A stretch of DNA of 64,000 nucleotides from positions 124,001 to 188,000 of the forward strand of contig CAVPXC010000012.1 of assembly GCA_963709505.1 (NCBI GenBank). The letters run 5' to 3'. The notes beneath the pieces were generated by a model, which made no database searches, had not been told where the DNA came from, and saw only the letters and a list, made by a program, of their open reading frames with translations. Origin of the DNA: CAVPXC01 sp963709505. Its GTDB lineage: Bacteria; Chloroflexota; Anaerolineae; JAAEKA01. Positions within the stretch are counted from its first letter, which is position 1. Each line of letters begins with the position of its first letter. The position numbers were made by a program, and so were the translations under genes. Shown here piece after piece: positions 34,875-45,440 of this stretch.

Positions 34875-37800
34875 CTAATGCCAATGAGACGCCACGAGGA
34901 TCACGTCCGCCACGCCGATGATGTTGTCGCCATCCAGGTCGTAGCGCGCGTGGTAACCTGGTCCGCCCTGGGCCGTGCCCCAGCGCGCCGTAACTTGCTG
35001 CACGTCCACGATGTCAACGCGGCCGTTGCAGTCCACGTCCGGGACGGCCAGATGGACGGATGCCTCCAGCGCCGTCACAGCGGCCAGGCCGTCACGCACT
35101 TCGCCTGTAACCGTCACCTGGCCGCATGCGCTCAATCCACTCGAGATCGTGCTGCTGAAGGCCACTCGCTCAACGGTAGCCGGCGTCACGTTGCCCATCC
35201 ACGTCACTTGATGCTGCAGCGGGTCATACACCGGGATAGGGGACGACGTAGACGTCATCGATGTAGGCGCTTCCAGCTCCGTAGGCAAGGACAAGGTCAG
35301 GTCGCCGATGGTGCTCATAGCGCCCGAATTGGCAAGGGTCGCAGTCACAGTGATTGGCTTGCCGGGTGGCATCCAGTCGCGGGAGACGGCGAGGCTGGAA
35401 TTGGCCAGCAACGGGTCAGGCAGGCGCAGCTTCAAAGCCGGGTCGCCGAACAGGATGCTGGTGTCGATTACATCTTGGAAGCTACCACTGTGGCCGAAGT
35501 AGTAGAGCTTGGCAGCATCCACAGCCTGACCCACTCGTTCGATCGCGCTCGCGGAACACGGCTTGGGTCAAGCCCTGGTCCAACACCAGCAAGGCATCGC
35601 CGATGTGCAAGCCGCTGGGCGAGAGATCGGCCACCGAGCCGCGCTGAGGCGTCACCAGCAGGCTTTCACCAAGTGATTTATCGGTATTGTACAAAGGCAA
35701 GAAATTCAGATTGATGAAATAGCCCGACCAACAGGAGTAGGATGCAGTGAACGGCCACCTGTCGTTGGCGGCCAGCGCGTTCACGTCACGGGCATCGAAG
35801 AAGGATGTTGAATATCCCCAGCGGAATCTCGATGCATGTCCAAACCACTGGAGCAGCAACGCGTCGTTGTTGAAGGAATTCTTGATAGCAGTGCGCATAT
35901 CAGCAGAGTTGAAATGGTCGCGGTTGTAGTAGATTGTCTGGCTCTGATAGCTGGGTGGCAGCAAGTTGAGGCGAATATCGTCGCTATATGCGCAGAAATC
36001 GCCCGCTACGTCCCAACAATTGTCAGCTACGAACGCGACCCGCCGCTGCCAATCACCGTCCGGTGCGTTCGTCTCATAGGCGATGATCTTCTCGACCACG
36101 GCCATCACCTCGGCCGGGCTATTGGCCGGGATGCGCCCAATCGCCATTTCAGGCAGGTAGTCGGAGGGACCATCGACGCTGACGTAGCGGTTGTCAGCCG
36201 CAGTCTCGCCCAAGAAGGGATCAACGTCGATCAGGTAAGGCGGGATCAGATTGGGTAGGCTCGTGCCGCTAGCCCCGGTGAAATCGTAGTGCCCGTCACC
36301 GACCAAGAGGACGTACTGCTGGCCGCGCGCCGTTACCATTCCAATTGGAATATGCATAGGTGAGGAAACTGCGAATAGCCTCCGGGTCGATCCTACCGGC
36401 GCTGAACTCGTCGTACACGTCTTGAACGTCAACCTTGGCCACCCGCAACCCTTCCGCTGTGCGGTGGCTCAACAAGGGCTGGATGGCGCCGCTTAGGCTG
36501 GAGTGAACGATGGCGATGTAATCGGCCTCGTTGGCCGGAGCCTGCCAGGTCGATGGCACATCTTGCTCGATGGCCAGTGGCGCCGACAGGGCAGCCTCGG
36601 TGCTCAAGAAGTAAGATGGCGAGGGCAGGCCGGCGTCCCAAAAGTGCAGTGTGTACGTCAGGCCGGACTGCGACGGCTTGTGTCGTAAGCAGGCGCACAG
36701 GCTGGCGCGGGTTGCGCAGGTCGTAAACCTGCACCAGCGGGGTGCTGAATCCCGCCACTGCGATGCGATTTACGCCGGCAACCACCAATTCGATGTAGAT
36801 ACGGTCGCCCTCGGCCTCAGCCAGGGCCGGATACGTCAACTCTACCCAGTCGGGCGAGACAGAGTAGAAGTCGATGCCAGGCAGTTGGGCAATCGCTGTC
36901 TCCAAGGTCACACGATTAGGCAAGCTGTCAAGCCATGCGGCCGGCACCGTGGCTGTGGCTTGGTACCCGGTGCTCCCTTCCCATTGATACGTGCCGACGG
37001 CATGGCTGTTGAGCCGGATGGCGATCGACTTGTCGGGGTTCGCCGGCCGGTCGGCGCCAGCCATGACAGCTCGGAGCGCAGCCGGACGTTGCCAACCGTC
37101 AGAGCATCGTCCAGGGCCAGGTCATAGGTCGTAGCGGCGACGACGGTAGTGGTGGCGCTGTCGACCGAGAGAGGCAGGTCAAACCAGTGATCGGCCTCCT
37201 TCGGTCGGGCATAGTCAGACCGGTATTGGCGGTCGAACTCGACGTGCAGGGTTTGGGTGATGGTCGTGACCAGCGGCTCGGTACCTGTAGGCGTGACTGA
37301 GCGCGTCGTCATGCGCGGTCCAGCCGCGCCGCCGTAGGTGAACCAATAGACGTTGCTGGTCTGATAGCGCCCCTGGTACGGCTCGGCGTAGAAGATCACC
37401 AGCTCGCCCGGCTCGAACCGATTGTTGCCGTTGCCCGTTACCTCGACGGCGATCGGTTGGCCCAGGTAGGACATAACAAAGCTAGCCGGATCGACAGTTG
37501 ACAGCGGCACGCCGGCCAACTGCAAGTCGACGTAGTTCAGGCGATAGAGACCACGGGCGCCAGTTCGGATGCGCAGAGCACCGGCTGTCGAGGCAGCCGG
37601 ATTCGAAGCGCCATCCGTCGCCCACGAGACGTCCGGCAGGCTCGCCCGGCGCCACCCGAATGGTGATCTGCACGTCGGGGTGATAGCGCAGCTGGCGGGT
37701 GACGGGGTTGTACGAGAAGGGAAAGACTCGCAACGCCAGCAAGCGGCGGCCCTGCTGCCATTGAACCGCGCCGGCGACCACGAGCGAGTCCGGGTAGAAT

Positions 37801-38228
37801 GCGTTCTTACTGTAGATCGCGGGATCCGGGCGATCGGCCGTTGGCACGAACCCGGGCAGCTCGGCGTCCGCTGCCCAGCCGTGTGGACCGGGTACGGCCA
37901 GATCAGGCACCGGCACGGCTGGAACATCGACCTGCTGGCTTAACAGGAACGCGCCGGGAGTTTGATAGTCGATAAGCCAGTCGCCGTCAGGCGGCAACTC
38001 GACGACCGTGCTCCACACCGGCAGGGCCGGCGCGCCGGGGCGATCATCAGTTGCGTCCCCCGGTACCCGGACGCCACGCACATCGAGCTCGTACACCGGG
38101 CTCTGCACGCGCAAAGTGATCGTTCTGGGAGGAATTGCCTGTGCGCTCGCCGGCAGAACGGGGCAGGCCAGAACAATCGATACCAGACTTAACAGGAGCA
38201 AAGAGGCAAGTTTCTTGGCACGGGTCAT
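34875..38228 (-). CDS. secreted C25 (gingipain-type) peptidase with C-terminal dockerin, five frameshifts
   Basis: The start at 38228 (MTRAKKLA) follows GGAGATCCTTT. The signal peptide is clear. The homologous reading passes through six frame segments: 38228 to about 37620, to about 37070, to about 36650, to about 36345, to about 35545, then to 34875. The propeptide-like N-terminus (VQSPVYELDVRGVRVPG) precedes the C25 domain with VLLVGDGHYDF, the probable catalytic His in LLQWFGHASRF and Cys in TASYSCWSGYF. A CARDB/Ig-like segment follows. The protein ends in two dockerin repeats (DVDCNGRVDIVDVQQV, YDLDGDNIIGVADVILV). It starts 49 bp after the candidate precursor peptide gene. Confidence 0.68.
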
Positions 38229-38277
38229 AAAGGATCTCCGCATTTCACCTGGCGCGTACACAGCAGCAATTGAACAT

Positions 38278-38478
38278 CTAGCAGAGACCTGGCTGCCCCG
38301 ATGTGCCCAGCGGTCCGAGAAAGCTGTTGGGCGCCCATTGAGGCTTGCTGTCAGTAGGCGGACCGCCCTGCGCTTGTGCCTCAAGTACGCGCTCCAAAGT
38401 CAGACAGGGGTCTTCCCAAACGAGCTTGGGAAGAGAGGTGGGCTGCTCGAAAGATGGTGCTGACAAAATGCTAGACAC
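38278..38478 (-). CDS. candidate RiPP precursor peptide, 66 residues, GTG start
   Basis: A longer frame opens at 38544. The strong ribosome site AAAGGAG lies 7 nt before the GTG at 38476-38478, so I choose that. The N-terminal half has PKLVWEDPCLTLERVL (residues 17-32), with a W-x-x-P-x-L motif like the Y-x-x-P-x-L that PqqD-type recognition elements bind in lasso leaders. A Gly-Gly at 38-39 could end the leader. The remaining 27 residues are rich in Pro, Gly and Ser, hold one Trp (residue 48) and end GQPGLC. The gene lies 62 bp after the SPASM gene. No database family is recognised; precursor status is inference from context and motif. Confidence 0.55.
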   Translation of the reverse strand: MSSILSAPSFEQPTSLPKLVWEDPCLTLERVLEAQAQGGPPTDSKPQWAPNSFLGPLGTSGQPGLC

Positions 38479-38540
38479 GATGGCTCTCCTTTCCGATAGT
38501 GGCCGTTTTGGCCGCGTGCGCCCCGCTTCGGGTCGCATTT

Positions 38541-39743
38541 TCAATAGACATTCAATAGCGGAATAGACTGCGTTCTGCGCTTGGGTGCGCTCGCAATACC
38601 ATTGACGGCCAGCCGAGCCTGCAGTGGTGTTTGCGGCGCCTCCTGGCCGGCGTTCTCATAGCTGTAACGTGCCTGAGCCTGCTGGCAGGCCAGAACGTTG
38701 CCGCCGTATGGGTCGCCGTGTTCCTTCCAAGCCAGGCCCGCACAGCGACCCTCGCAATAGCTGTTGATCGGGCAGACCTGACACTCTGGGAGGTTAGCGA
38801 AGGTATGCCGGGCACGCATGTCCTGGAACACCGGAGCGTTGGCCCAAATGTCGGCGAAGGGCTGGCGCTGCGCGCCGGCGAGACGGCCGGCCGGGATGCG
38901 CAACTCGATGCAGGGGTAAACCTCGCCGTAGGGGCTGATCAAGCACGACGACAGGCCCACCTGACAGGTGCGCGTCGTGGGCGCCGGCATACGCGCCTTA
39001 AAGGGGGTCTGATCGGCCGCAAAGACGCCGGTCATTTCCTGCAGTGACAATTGGTGCTGAACTGCCTTGTTCCGCCCATCGTCCGCGGCTGAGATCTTGA
39101 AAACCTGCTCGTAGTATACACCCAGTTCCTGTGCCAAGTCAAGCATCTGCTCACGCTCGGCCAGGTTCAGGGTCGTCAGGAGCGTGTTTAGCTTGACACG
39201 CACACCACGTTCTTGTAGTAGGTGCACGCCGCGCAGCACACGCTGCAAGGTGTGGCGACTGCTGGCCACGGCGTCGAAGGTAGCGTCGGTGGCGCCCAAC
39301 AAGCTTATATCCACCTGGACCGGATCTAGCGCGGCCAGCCGGTCAGCCGTTGCCGGGGTCAACAGCGTGCCGTTGGTCTTGAGGTTCAGGGCAAAGCCCA
39401 AGGCACGCGCCCGTTCGCCGATGGTGAAGAAGTCCCGCCGGGTCAGGATCTCGCCGCCGCTTAAGGTCAGGCGCAGCGTTCCAGCCGCGGCCAACTGCTC
39501 CAACACGTCCAGACACTCGGCGGTCGTCAGCTCCGGCTCGGCCAGGGGAACATTGTAGCACATGACACAGTCAAGGTTACAGGCGTGGGTCAACTCCCAA
39601 AGGACGGTAAAGGGAACGTGCTGCTGGCGCAAGCGAGCCATGAGCGCCTCGAAAGGGTCGGCGACGACGCTAGCCCGCCCGCAGGCATCGAAGCCCCGGT
39701 CTAGTGGTTCAAGCGGTAAGGTAGCAAATGGAGTATTGGCCAT
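38541..39743 (-). CDS. radical SAM/SPASM peptide-modifying enzyme
   Basis: 400 residues. The radical SAM cluster motif is Cys55-x3-Cys59-x2-Cys62 (ACNLDCVMC). GGE (SGGEILTRRDF) is at about 96-98. The SPASM domain holds Cys260, 267, 278, 321, 324, 330, 334 and 353, enough for two auxiliary clusters. Such enzymes install C-C, C-S or epimerised residues in ribosomal peptides. It is flanked by a PqqD-like gene upstream and a short peptide gene downstream, the classic setting for this role. The reaction type cannot be predicted from sequence alone. Confidence 0.85.
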   Translation of the reverse strand: MANTPFATLPLEPLDRGFDACGRASVVADPFEALMARLRQQHVPFTVLWELTHACNLDCVMCYNVPLAEPELTTAECLDVLEQLAAAGTLRLTLSGGEILTRRDFFTIGERARALGFALNLKTNGTLLTPATADRLAALDPVQVDISLLGATDATFDAVASSRHTLQRVLRGVHLLQERGVRVKLNTLLTTLNLAEREQMLDLAQELGVYYEQVFKISAADDGRNKAVQHQLSLQEMTGVFAADQTPFKARMPAPTTRTCQVGLSSCLISPYGEVYPCIELRIPAGRLAGAQRQPFADIWANAPVFQDMRARHTFANLPECQVCPINSYCEGRCAGLAWKEHGDPYGGNVLACQQAQARYSYENAGQEAPQTPLQARLAVNGIASAPKRRTQSIPLLNVY

Positions 39744-39909
39744 AGAATCATTAATGCAAGTCAGTCAATCGCCCGTCATTTAGAAGCCATTTGGATTCTG
39801 CGCCGCACAGGCCGGCCTAGGCTTGGCCTCCCTGTGCACTTTCGGGAGCCGAGGGACAAAAGTGTCTCACTCTGGCTCAATCATCTCCCCGCTCTCCTCA
39901 GGCCGCATG

Positions 39910-40191
39910 TCACGCCCAGTCAATCAACCCTTTGGCCGCCAATTCGTCGAGCAGATCTACAGTGGTGCGCTCGGCATGAGCATTGTCCACCTGGTATTCG
40001 TACGTCAAGGTCTCAACGATTTGAGCGATTGTTCGCGTGCCATCCGCGAGCTCCCAGATACGCGAGCCGGTTTGATTGAGCATACGGATCACGTTCTCAG
40101 CCGGGGTAATGATCACCGCCTCTCCGCTAAAAACCCGAGAGGCCGTGCGGGGGTGATGCAGTGGTATGGACTGAAGAATCTCCTCTCTCAT
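39910..40191 (-). CDS. PqqD-like peptide chaperone (RiPP recognition element)
   Basis: 93 residues. VIITPAENVIRMLNQTGSRIWELADGTRTIAQIV, read as a region (about 25-58), has the LN-x-T-x-x-x-I-W-x-L-x-D-G pattern of PqqD/RRE winged-helix proteins. A second half with a helix pair and the end ELAAKGLIDW follows. It would bind the leader and present the peptide to the SPASM enzyme. The ATG begins only about 11 nt after the predicted -10, so the mRNA may be leaderless. Confidence 0.85.
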   Translation of the reverse strand: MREEILQSIPLHHPRTASRVFSGEAVIITPAENVIRMLNQTGSRIWELADGTRTIAQIVETLTYEYQVDNAHAERTTVDLLDELAAKGLIDWA

Positions 40192-40201
40192 CAGATACTA
40201 A

Positions 40202-40229
40202 AGTATAGTCACTTATCTGAAATTGTCAA
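40202..40229 (-). promoter_or_regulatory. near-consensus sigma70-type promoter of the pqqD-SPASM-peptide genes
   Basis: On the - strand TTGACA (40229-40224) and TATACT (40207-40202) are separated by 16 bp in an AT-rich patch that is unusual for this window. The -10 ends 11 nt before the pqqD ATG, leaving a 5' leader of only a few bases. Confidence 0.65.
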
Positions 40230-40344
40230 TAGGACTAAAGTACATTGGTTAGATGTTAGACCTGATTGCGAGGTAGTACTAAGTGGGCGCGACCGTCCAA
40301 CTCACTGTCATGTGATGCTCGCAAAGGATCTCATTGCAGTTCGA

Positions 40345-41160
40345 CTATACACCATCCAGAAACGCCCACAGCTCCGGCGTCGGGCGGAACCCCAGCCGAT
40401 AGACGGGTACTCGGGCGACCAGCTGCTCGGCCACGGCCAACCAGGCCGCTGCGCTCTCTGGCCGCTCGATCGCCACTTTTTCGCTTGCCAACAAAGCCAT
40501 GACCGCCTGCCCCGCCGTCAGCGGCGTGCGCTGATAATCCGGAGTTTGCGCCAAGATGTACACGGCGCGCAAGGGCGCCTGAAGACGAGCGCGTACGATC
40601 AGGTCCGGTGGCGTGCTGAAGCCCCAAAACGGCGTGCTGAGCAGCTGCGGACCATCCGCGCCCAGCCGCACGATCACGTTCTCATCGCCGAGAAGCTGCC
40701 CATGGCCGGGCGCCAGGCTCGCTACCGTAGTCTTGCCCGCGCCAGACGGACCGACAAAAGCAGCTCCGCCGTCATGCCGGGCTACGCCAGCCGCATGCAG
40801 CAGCAGGCTATCGTGCTCCCGCGGCAGCGTCTGCATACAGATGTAGACCAAAACGCGCTCCACGGCCGAGAAAGCACGGGCCTCGGATGGAGCGCTGACC
40901 TCAGCCAAGCGAGCATCCAGATCCAGCCAACCGGCGTAGGTCTGAACCTGGAAACGAGTCAGCGGGCCGGCATGATCGATCCATCCCGCCCCGGCGTCGT
41001 CCACAGCAGGATCGTGGCGCAGCGTGACCTGCCAGGCCGGCGGTGCGTCGACGACAAAAGGTGCATAGCGCGCCTCCAGCGGCGCCAGCCACCCCCCGGG
41101 CACATCCACGGCCAGGACGACGCCTCCCACGTCCAGCGTCAAGCGATTCGTCTCGGTCAT
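40345..41160 (-). CDS. HPr kinase-like (HprK-related) protein
   Basis: 271 residues from the ATG preceded by GGAGACATA; the frame opens at 41199. The Walker A is GPSGAGKTT (137-145), followed by LLGDENVIVRL, which resembles the HprK post-loop acidic motif. LLLHAAGVARHDGGAAFVG is typical of HprK-related kinases found with peptide-modification genes and in some lasso clusters, where a relative phosphorylates the peptide. The authentic HprK N-terminal domain is lacking. Confidence 0.78.
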   Translation of the reverse strand: MTETNRLTLDVGGVVLAVDVPGGWLAPLEARYAPFVVDAPPAWQVTLRHDPAVDDAGAGWIDHAGPLTRFQVQTYAGWLDLDARLAEVSAPSEARAFSAVERVLVYICMQTLPREHDSLLLHAAGVARHDGGAAFVGPSGAGKTTVASLAPGHGQLLGDENVIVRLGADGPQLLSTPFWGFSTPPDLIVRARLQAPLRAVYILAQTPDYQRTPLTAGQAVMALLASEKVAIERPESAAAWLAVAEQLVARVPVYRLGFRPTPELWAFLDGV

Positions 41161-41228
41161 TATGTCTCCATTAGGCAAGCACCCAGGGGATGAACGCAAA
41201 ACCGCAGATGAAAATGCGGCCGCGCCGG

Positions 41229-42317
41229 TTAGGCGACCGGCGCAAAGCTATTTGAACCTTTTCGGCTGCGGTGATTGCGAACCAGCTGCTCCGGCTCCCA
41301 CAATAGCCCGCGCAGCCCCAACCAGGCCGCATAGCGCCAGCGCTGCTCGCCGTCCAACGCTGCCCAGGTGGTGCGAATGCGCTGCCGCGAACGCCCTGGT
41401 CGCTCGTCGCCCAGACCCCACATGGCTGTCTCCACCGGCGCCGGCTGCCATTGAGCCATCGTTTGTTTGACCAGCGGCGGCACAGGCGTGCCCAACCGGG
41501 CCTCAGCCTGCTCCACATAAGTGCGCACCGCCAACTGCAAGCGCCAGCGCGTCGCCCGCTCCATAACATTTTCCCAGGCTAGCAGGTCCCAGCGTGCCAG
41601 CCGGTCGATATCGAGCAGCCAGAGCAGGCGCTGTTCTTGGCTGTGGTGCAAGGCCCAATGGGCGCAACTGTGCAGCAACAGCGTGGTCGGGTCGGGTAGC
41701 ATGGCGCCGGGCAGATCGGCTGCCGGCGTCGCGGCCTGCCAGATCTCGGCCATCGGGATGCGGTCGATGTAGTAGGGCAGCTCAACCAAGAACCAATGCA
41801 GCTCGACCAACAAGTTCTGCCTGTCAAGTGCCCGGCACACCATAGGCAGCTCGGCGCGATAACGCTGTTGCCAACGCGCCATCCAAAACAGCCCCTGCGC
41901 CTCATACTGTCGCTGCTCCAGCGCTTGGCGTGCGGCCTCCAGCCCGCCGGCTGGGATCAGCAGGTCGATGTCGCCAATCGGTCGCTCGGCCGGGCTGCCG
42001 TAAACCAGCCGGCCGAGGGCCGCGCCTTTCAGCAGCAGTACGGGCACGCCCGCCTCATCAAGTGCCGCGACGATAGCCGTCAGCTCGGCCTGCATCAAAT
42101 AGGTCCGCACGCTGTGGCCTTGGAAATCCTCGGCAAGGACGCGTTGGACCGCCAAGGGCACATTGCGCCAGCGTGGCGAAGCCCGCAGGCGGACATAGAC
42201 AAACGGCGTAAGCTGCTGCGCCCGCAGTTCGGGCACCAGAGCATCCCACTCGATGGACGGCAGGGCTCCAGAGGAGAGGGGATCGAGCAGGGCTGATAGA
42301 AAAGTTTGCGCAAGCAT
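41229..42317 (-). CDS. nucleotidyltransferase family protein (PF14907 type)
   Basis: 362 residues from the ATG at 42317. The frame is open further upstream, but that region looks non-coding. The motif LLLKGAALGRLVY (about 94-106) and RPIGDIDLLIPAGG (112-125, with Asp116 and Asp118) is the uncharacterised nucleotidyltransferase family seen with HprK-like kinases and PqqD in peptide and exosortase-associated clusters. It lies 68 bp upstream of the kinase, same strand. Peptide nucleotidylation or sugar transfer is possible but unproven. Confidence 0.78.
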   Translation of the reverse strand: MLAQTFLSALLDPLSSGALPSIEWDALVPELRAQQLTPFVYVRLRASPRWRNVPLAVQRVLAEDFQGHSVRTYLMQAELTAIVAALDEAGVPVLLLKGAALGRLVYGSPAERPIGDIDLLIPAGGLEAARQALEQRQYEAQGLFWMARWQQRYRAELPMVCRALDRQNLLVELHWFLVELPYYIDRIPMAEIWQAATPAADLPGAMLPDPTTLLLHSCAHWALHHSQEQRLLWLLDIDRLARWDLLAWENVMERATRWRLQLAVRTYVEQAEARLGTPVPPLVKQTMAQWQPAPVETAMWGLGDERPGRSRQRIRTTWAALDGEQRWRYAAWLGLRGLLWEPEQLVRNHRSRKGSNSFAPVA

Positions 42318-42494
42318 CGCAGATAGGCCCTCGTGCACGGATCGTCGTGAGTATAGCTGTGAACGAGCCAGGCTGCAAGAATCTCTTGCCACGGGATCAC
42401 TTAGGCGTTGTCTCCGAGGCTTGTCAGTACAGTCCGGACAATCTGTGAAATCCGTGTGTTCTGTGGCAAGAATCCGGTTTCCGACCGAAACGCA

Positions 42495-42539
42495 AAACGG
42501 GCAACCTGGCTGCTGACAGACACAACAGATTGCCCGTTT
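42495..42539 (-). terminator. hairpin after the YceI gene
   Basis: AAACGGGCAA (42495-42504) and TTGCCCGTTT (42530-42539) are exact complements, 26 bp downstream of the yceI stop on the - strand. The T-rich arm end makes it a plausible terminator separating yceI from the peptide cluster. Confidence 0.6.
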
Positions 42540-42564
42540 GGGTGCTGATGGCAAAGGTGGCTAG

Positions 42565-43086
42565 TTACTGCTGCACAAACTCAGCTTCGATGTTGATCGT
42601 GATTTCTTTTCCCACCAGCCAGCCGCCGGTCTCCAGGGCCACGTTCCAGGTCAGGTCCCAGTCCTCGCGCAGGATCTTGGTCGAGGCCTCGAAGCCAACG
42701 TTAGTTGTGCCCCAGGGCGATTTGGAACTGCCGAGGTATTTGACGTTTAGCACCACCGGCTTGGTAATCTCACGAATGGTCAAATCGCCTCTGACTGTTG
42801 CGGTGTCTTTGCCCGTGACTTCAACCTTGGTGCTCTTGAAGACGAGTTCAGGATAGACTTCGGCGTTCAGGAAGTCAGGCGACTTCAGATGGCCGTCGCG
42901 CTGGGCATCCTTGGTGAAGATGCTGGCCGCCTGGATACGCGCCTCGACGGTGGAGTTTTCCGGGTGTGCTTCGTCGAGATTGAAGTCGACGGTGAAATCC
43001 TGAAACTCGCCACGCACTTTAGATAGCATCATGTGACGAGCTACAAAGCCAATGCTGGTATGGGAAGAATCGGTTTGCCAAGGCAT
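42565..43086 (-). CDS. yceI: YceI family lipid-binding-like protein
   Basis: 173 residues from the ATG with AGGAGACATTTCC upstream; the frame opens at 43176. The pattern WQTDSSHTSIGFVARHMMLSKVRGEF, GHLKSPDFLNAEVYPELVF and LTIREITKPVVL is diagnostic for the YceI lipocalin-like fold, which binds isoprenoids or similar lipids. No signal peptide is visible, so it is probably cytosolic here, unlike E. coli YceI. Confidence 0.9.
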   Translation of the reverse strand: MPWQTDSSHTSIGFVARHMMLSKVRGEFQDFTVDFNLDEAHPENSTVEARIQAASIFTKDAQRDGHLKSPDFLNAEVYPELVFKSTKVEVTGKDTATVRGDLTIREITKPVVLNVKYLGSSKSPWGTTNVGFEASTKILREDWDLTWNVALETGGWLVGKEITINIEAEFVQQ

Positions 43087-43306
43087 GGAAATGTCTCCTG
43101 TTTTGTTTCTACGATCTAAGCTGTCGGGTTTGGAATATTCGTTTGAACGGACGTTGCCTTCTTGTGCTCGGCCCAATTGCGATGGGCCTTGCAGACGCTT
43201 GCAAAGATATAGCCTGCCGCTTCCGGCAGGAAAAAATAGTCCAATGTAATATTATTCTACCTTAAACTATTAACCTGATAAGTCATATCGCTTACACTCT
43301 GGCGAA

Positions 43307-43360
43307 GTAACTGCTTACCCGTCATTCCCGCTTTCGCGGGAATGACGGGTAAGCAGTTAC
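43307..43360. repeat. perfect 25-bp-arm palindrome, ATTCCCGC family
   Basis: Arms 43307-43331 and 43336-43360 are exact complements with a 4-nt loop. It shares its core and flanks with the element at 20453-20542. It sits in the 358-bp spacer (43087-43444) between icd and yceI, which otherwise shows only an AT-rich patch near 43250-43300 and no gene. Confidence 0.85.
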
Positions 43361-43444
43361 CTGGCGAATTGGACGACCTGTCACAACGGTGCAGACTCCA
43401 TCTCGGCGACGCGGGTGTCCATTGTGCGATATCGAGTTGGCGCC

Positions 43445-44689
<1,245 letters not shown>

Positions 44690-44744
44690 TGGTTAGAATT
44701 CACTCCTTTAAGATGGATTTGTATGCAACATTCGTCTGTATCAC

Positions 44745-44993
44745 TCAACTTCGAACAGCGAACGAGGCAGGTACGGTCGGCATGATGGGCATAACGTAGG
44801 TCTCGGTCTTGAGCCTGCGTCGTACCTCTGAGGGTGATGCCACTTCCAGAAAGCCCTCTACAGCCTCGACAAGGTTCAAACGCGCTGCTTCAACGGTCTC
44901 GCCCTGGCTAACAATTTCCAACTCAGGACATGTAGCTACGTAGCCATCTCCTTCGCGTTCGATCAATGCAGTAAGTTGCAGCATTTTCTTCAT
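44745..44993 (-). CDS. HicB-like antitoxin/UPF0150 family protein, no hicA seen
   Basis: 82 residues. LTALIEREGDGYVATCPELEIVSQGETVEAARLNLVEAVEGFLE, as a region (about 7-50), is the HicB partial RNase H-like fold. The C-terminal tail is short and holds no clear DNA-binding domain. No HicA toxin frame is recognised on either side, so it is an orphan or antitoxin-like protein. Confidence 0.75.
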   Translation of the reverse strand: MKKMLQLTALIEREGDGYVATCPELEIVSQGETVEAARLNLVEAVEGFLEVASPSEVRRRLKTETYVMPIMPTVPASFAVRS

Positions 44994-45092
44994 AGCCGAT
45001 TTCCTCGTCTCTGCCTTGGCTACACAAAACTAGGCCCAGTTTATCTAGGAAAGCACTTGTGCTAAGGCCATATCGTGTTGCGATTTAATGAG

Positions 45093-45440
45093 CTAACTTT
45101 GAGCGGCTGCCTCTTGGCTTCTTGCATAGAGGACCTTCCCGTGGCTAGCGATTTTGTGTTCGAGCGATGCGCGGACTTCGCGAAAGAAATCAAACTCAGC
45201 ACGCGTTTTGATCATGACGTCCTTGGGAACATCCACCTCACTCAAGCAAGCATGCGCCAGCACAGCGCGTTCATAGTCAGATAGATTGTTATGTCCGACG
45301 ACTACCAACATGTCAACGTCACTGTACTTGTCAGGGGTACCCCAAGCGTATGACCCGAATAGAATTACCTGTTCTGGTCGAAACTCGGTGACGAGCTTTT
45401 GAGTCATCTCGTCGAGCAAATCGTTGCTGACAGGCCTCAT
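45093..45440 (-). CDS. MNT-type nucleotidyltransferase
   Basis: 115 residues. The motif GSYAWGTPDKYSDVDMLVVV carries Gly29-Ser30 and catalytic Asp41 and Asp43. MNT proteins usually neutralise a HEPN toxin by AMPylation. No HEPN gene is seen adjacent. Its ATG overlaps the stop of the upstream HicB-like gene (ATGA), with AGGAGG just before it, so the two are co-translated. Confidence 0.8.
   Translation of the reverse strand: MRPVSNDLLDEMTQKLVTEFRPEQVILFGSYAWGTPDKYSDVDMLVVVGHNNLSDYERAVLAHACLSEVDVPKDVMIKTRAEFDFFREVRASLEHKIASHGKVLYARSQEAAAQS

Noticed and set aside
34656..35714. 352-residue + strand ORF opposite the dockerin end of the C25 gene
   Set aside because: Antisense to recognisable dockerin repeats and Ig-like sequence; Arg/His-rich shadow composition.
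39823..41193. 456-residue + strand ORF opposite the PqqD and HprK-like genes
   Set aside because: It runs antisense to two genes with clear family motifs and shows no domain. Long shadow frames are common at this GC content.
38278..42317. Classical lasso peptide cluster
   Set aside because: No asparagine-synthetase-like cyclase and no B2 transglutaminase-like protease are present.
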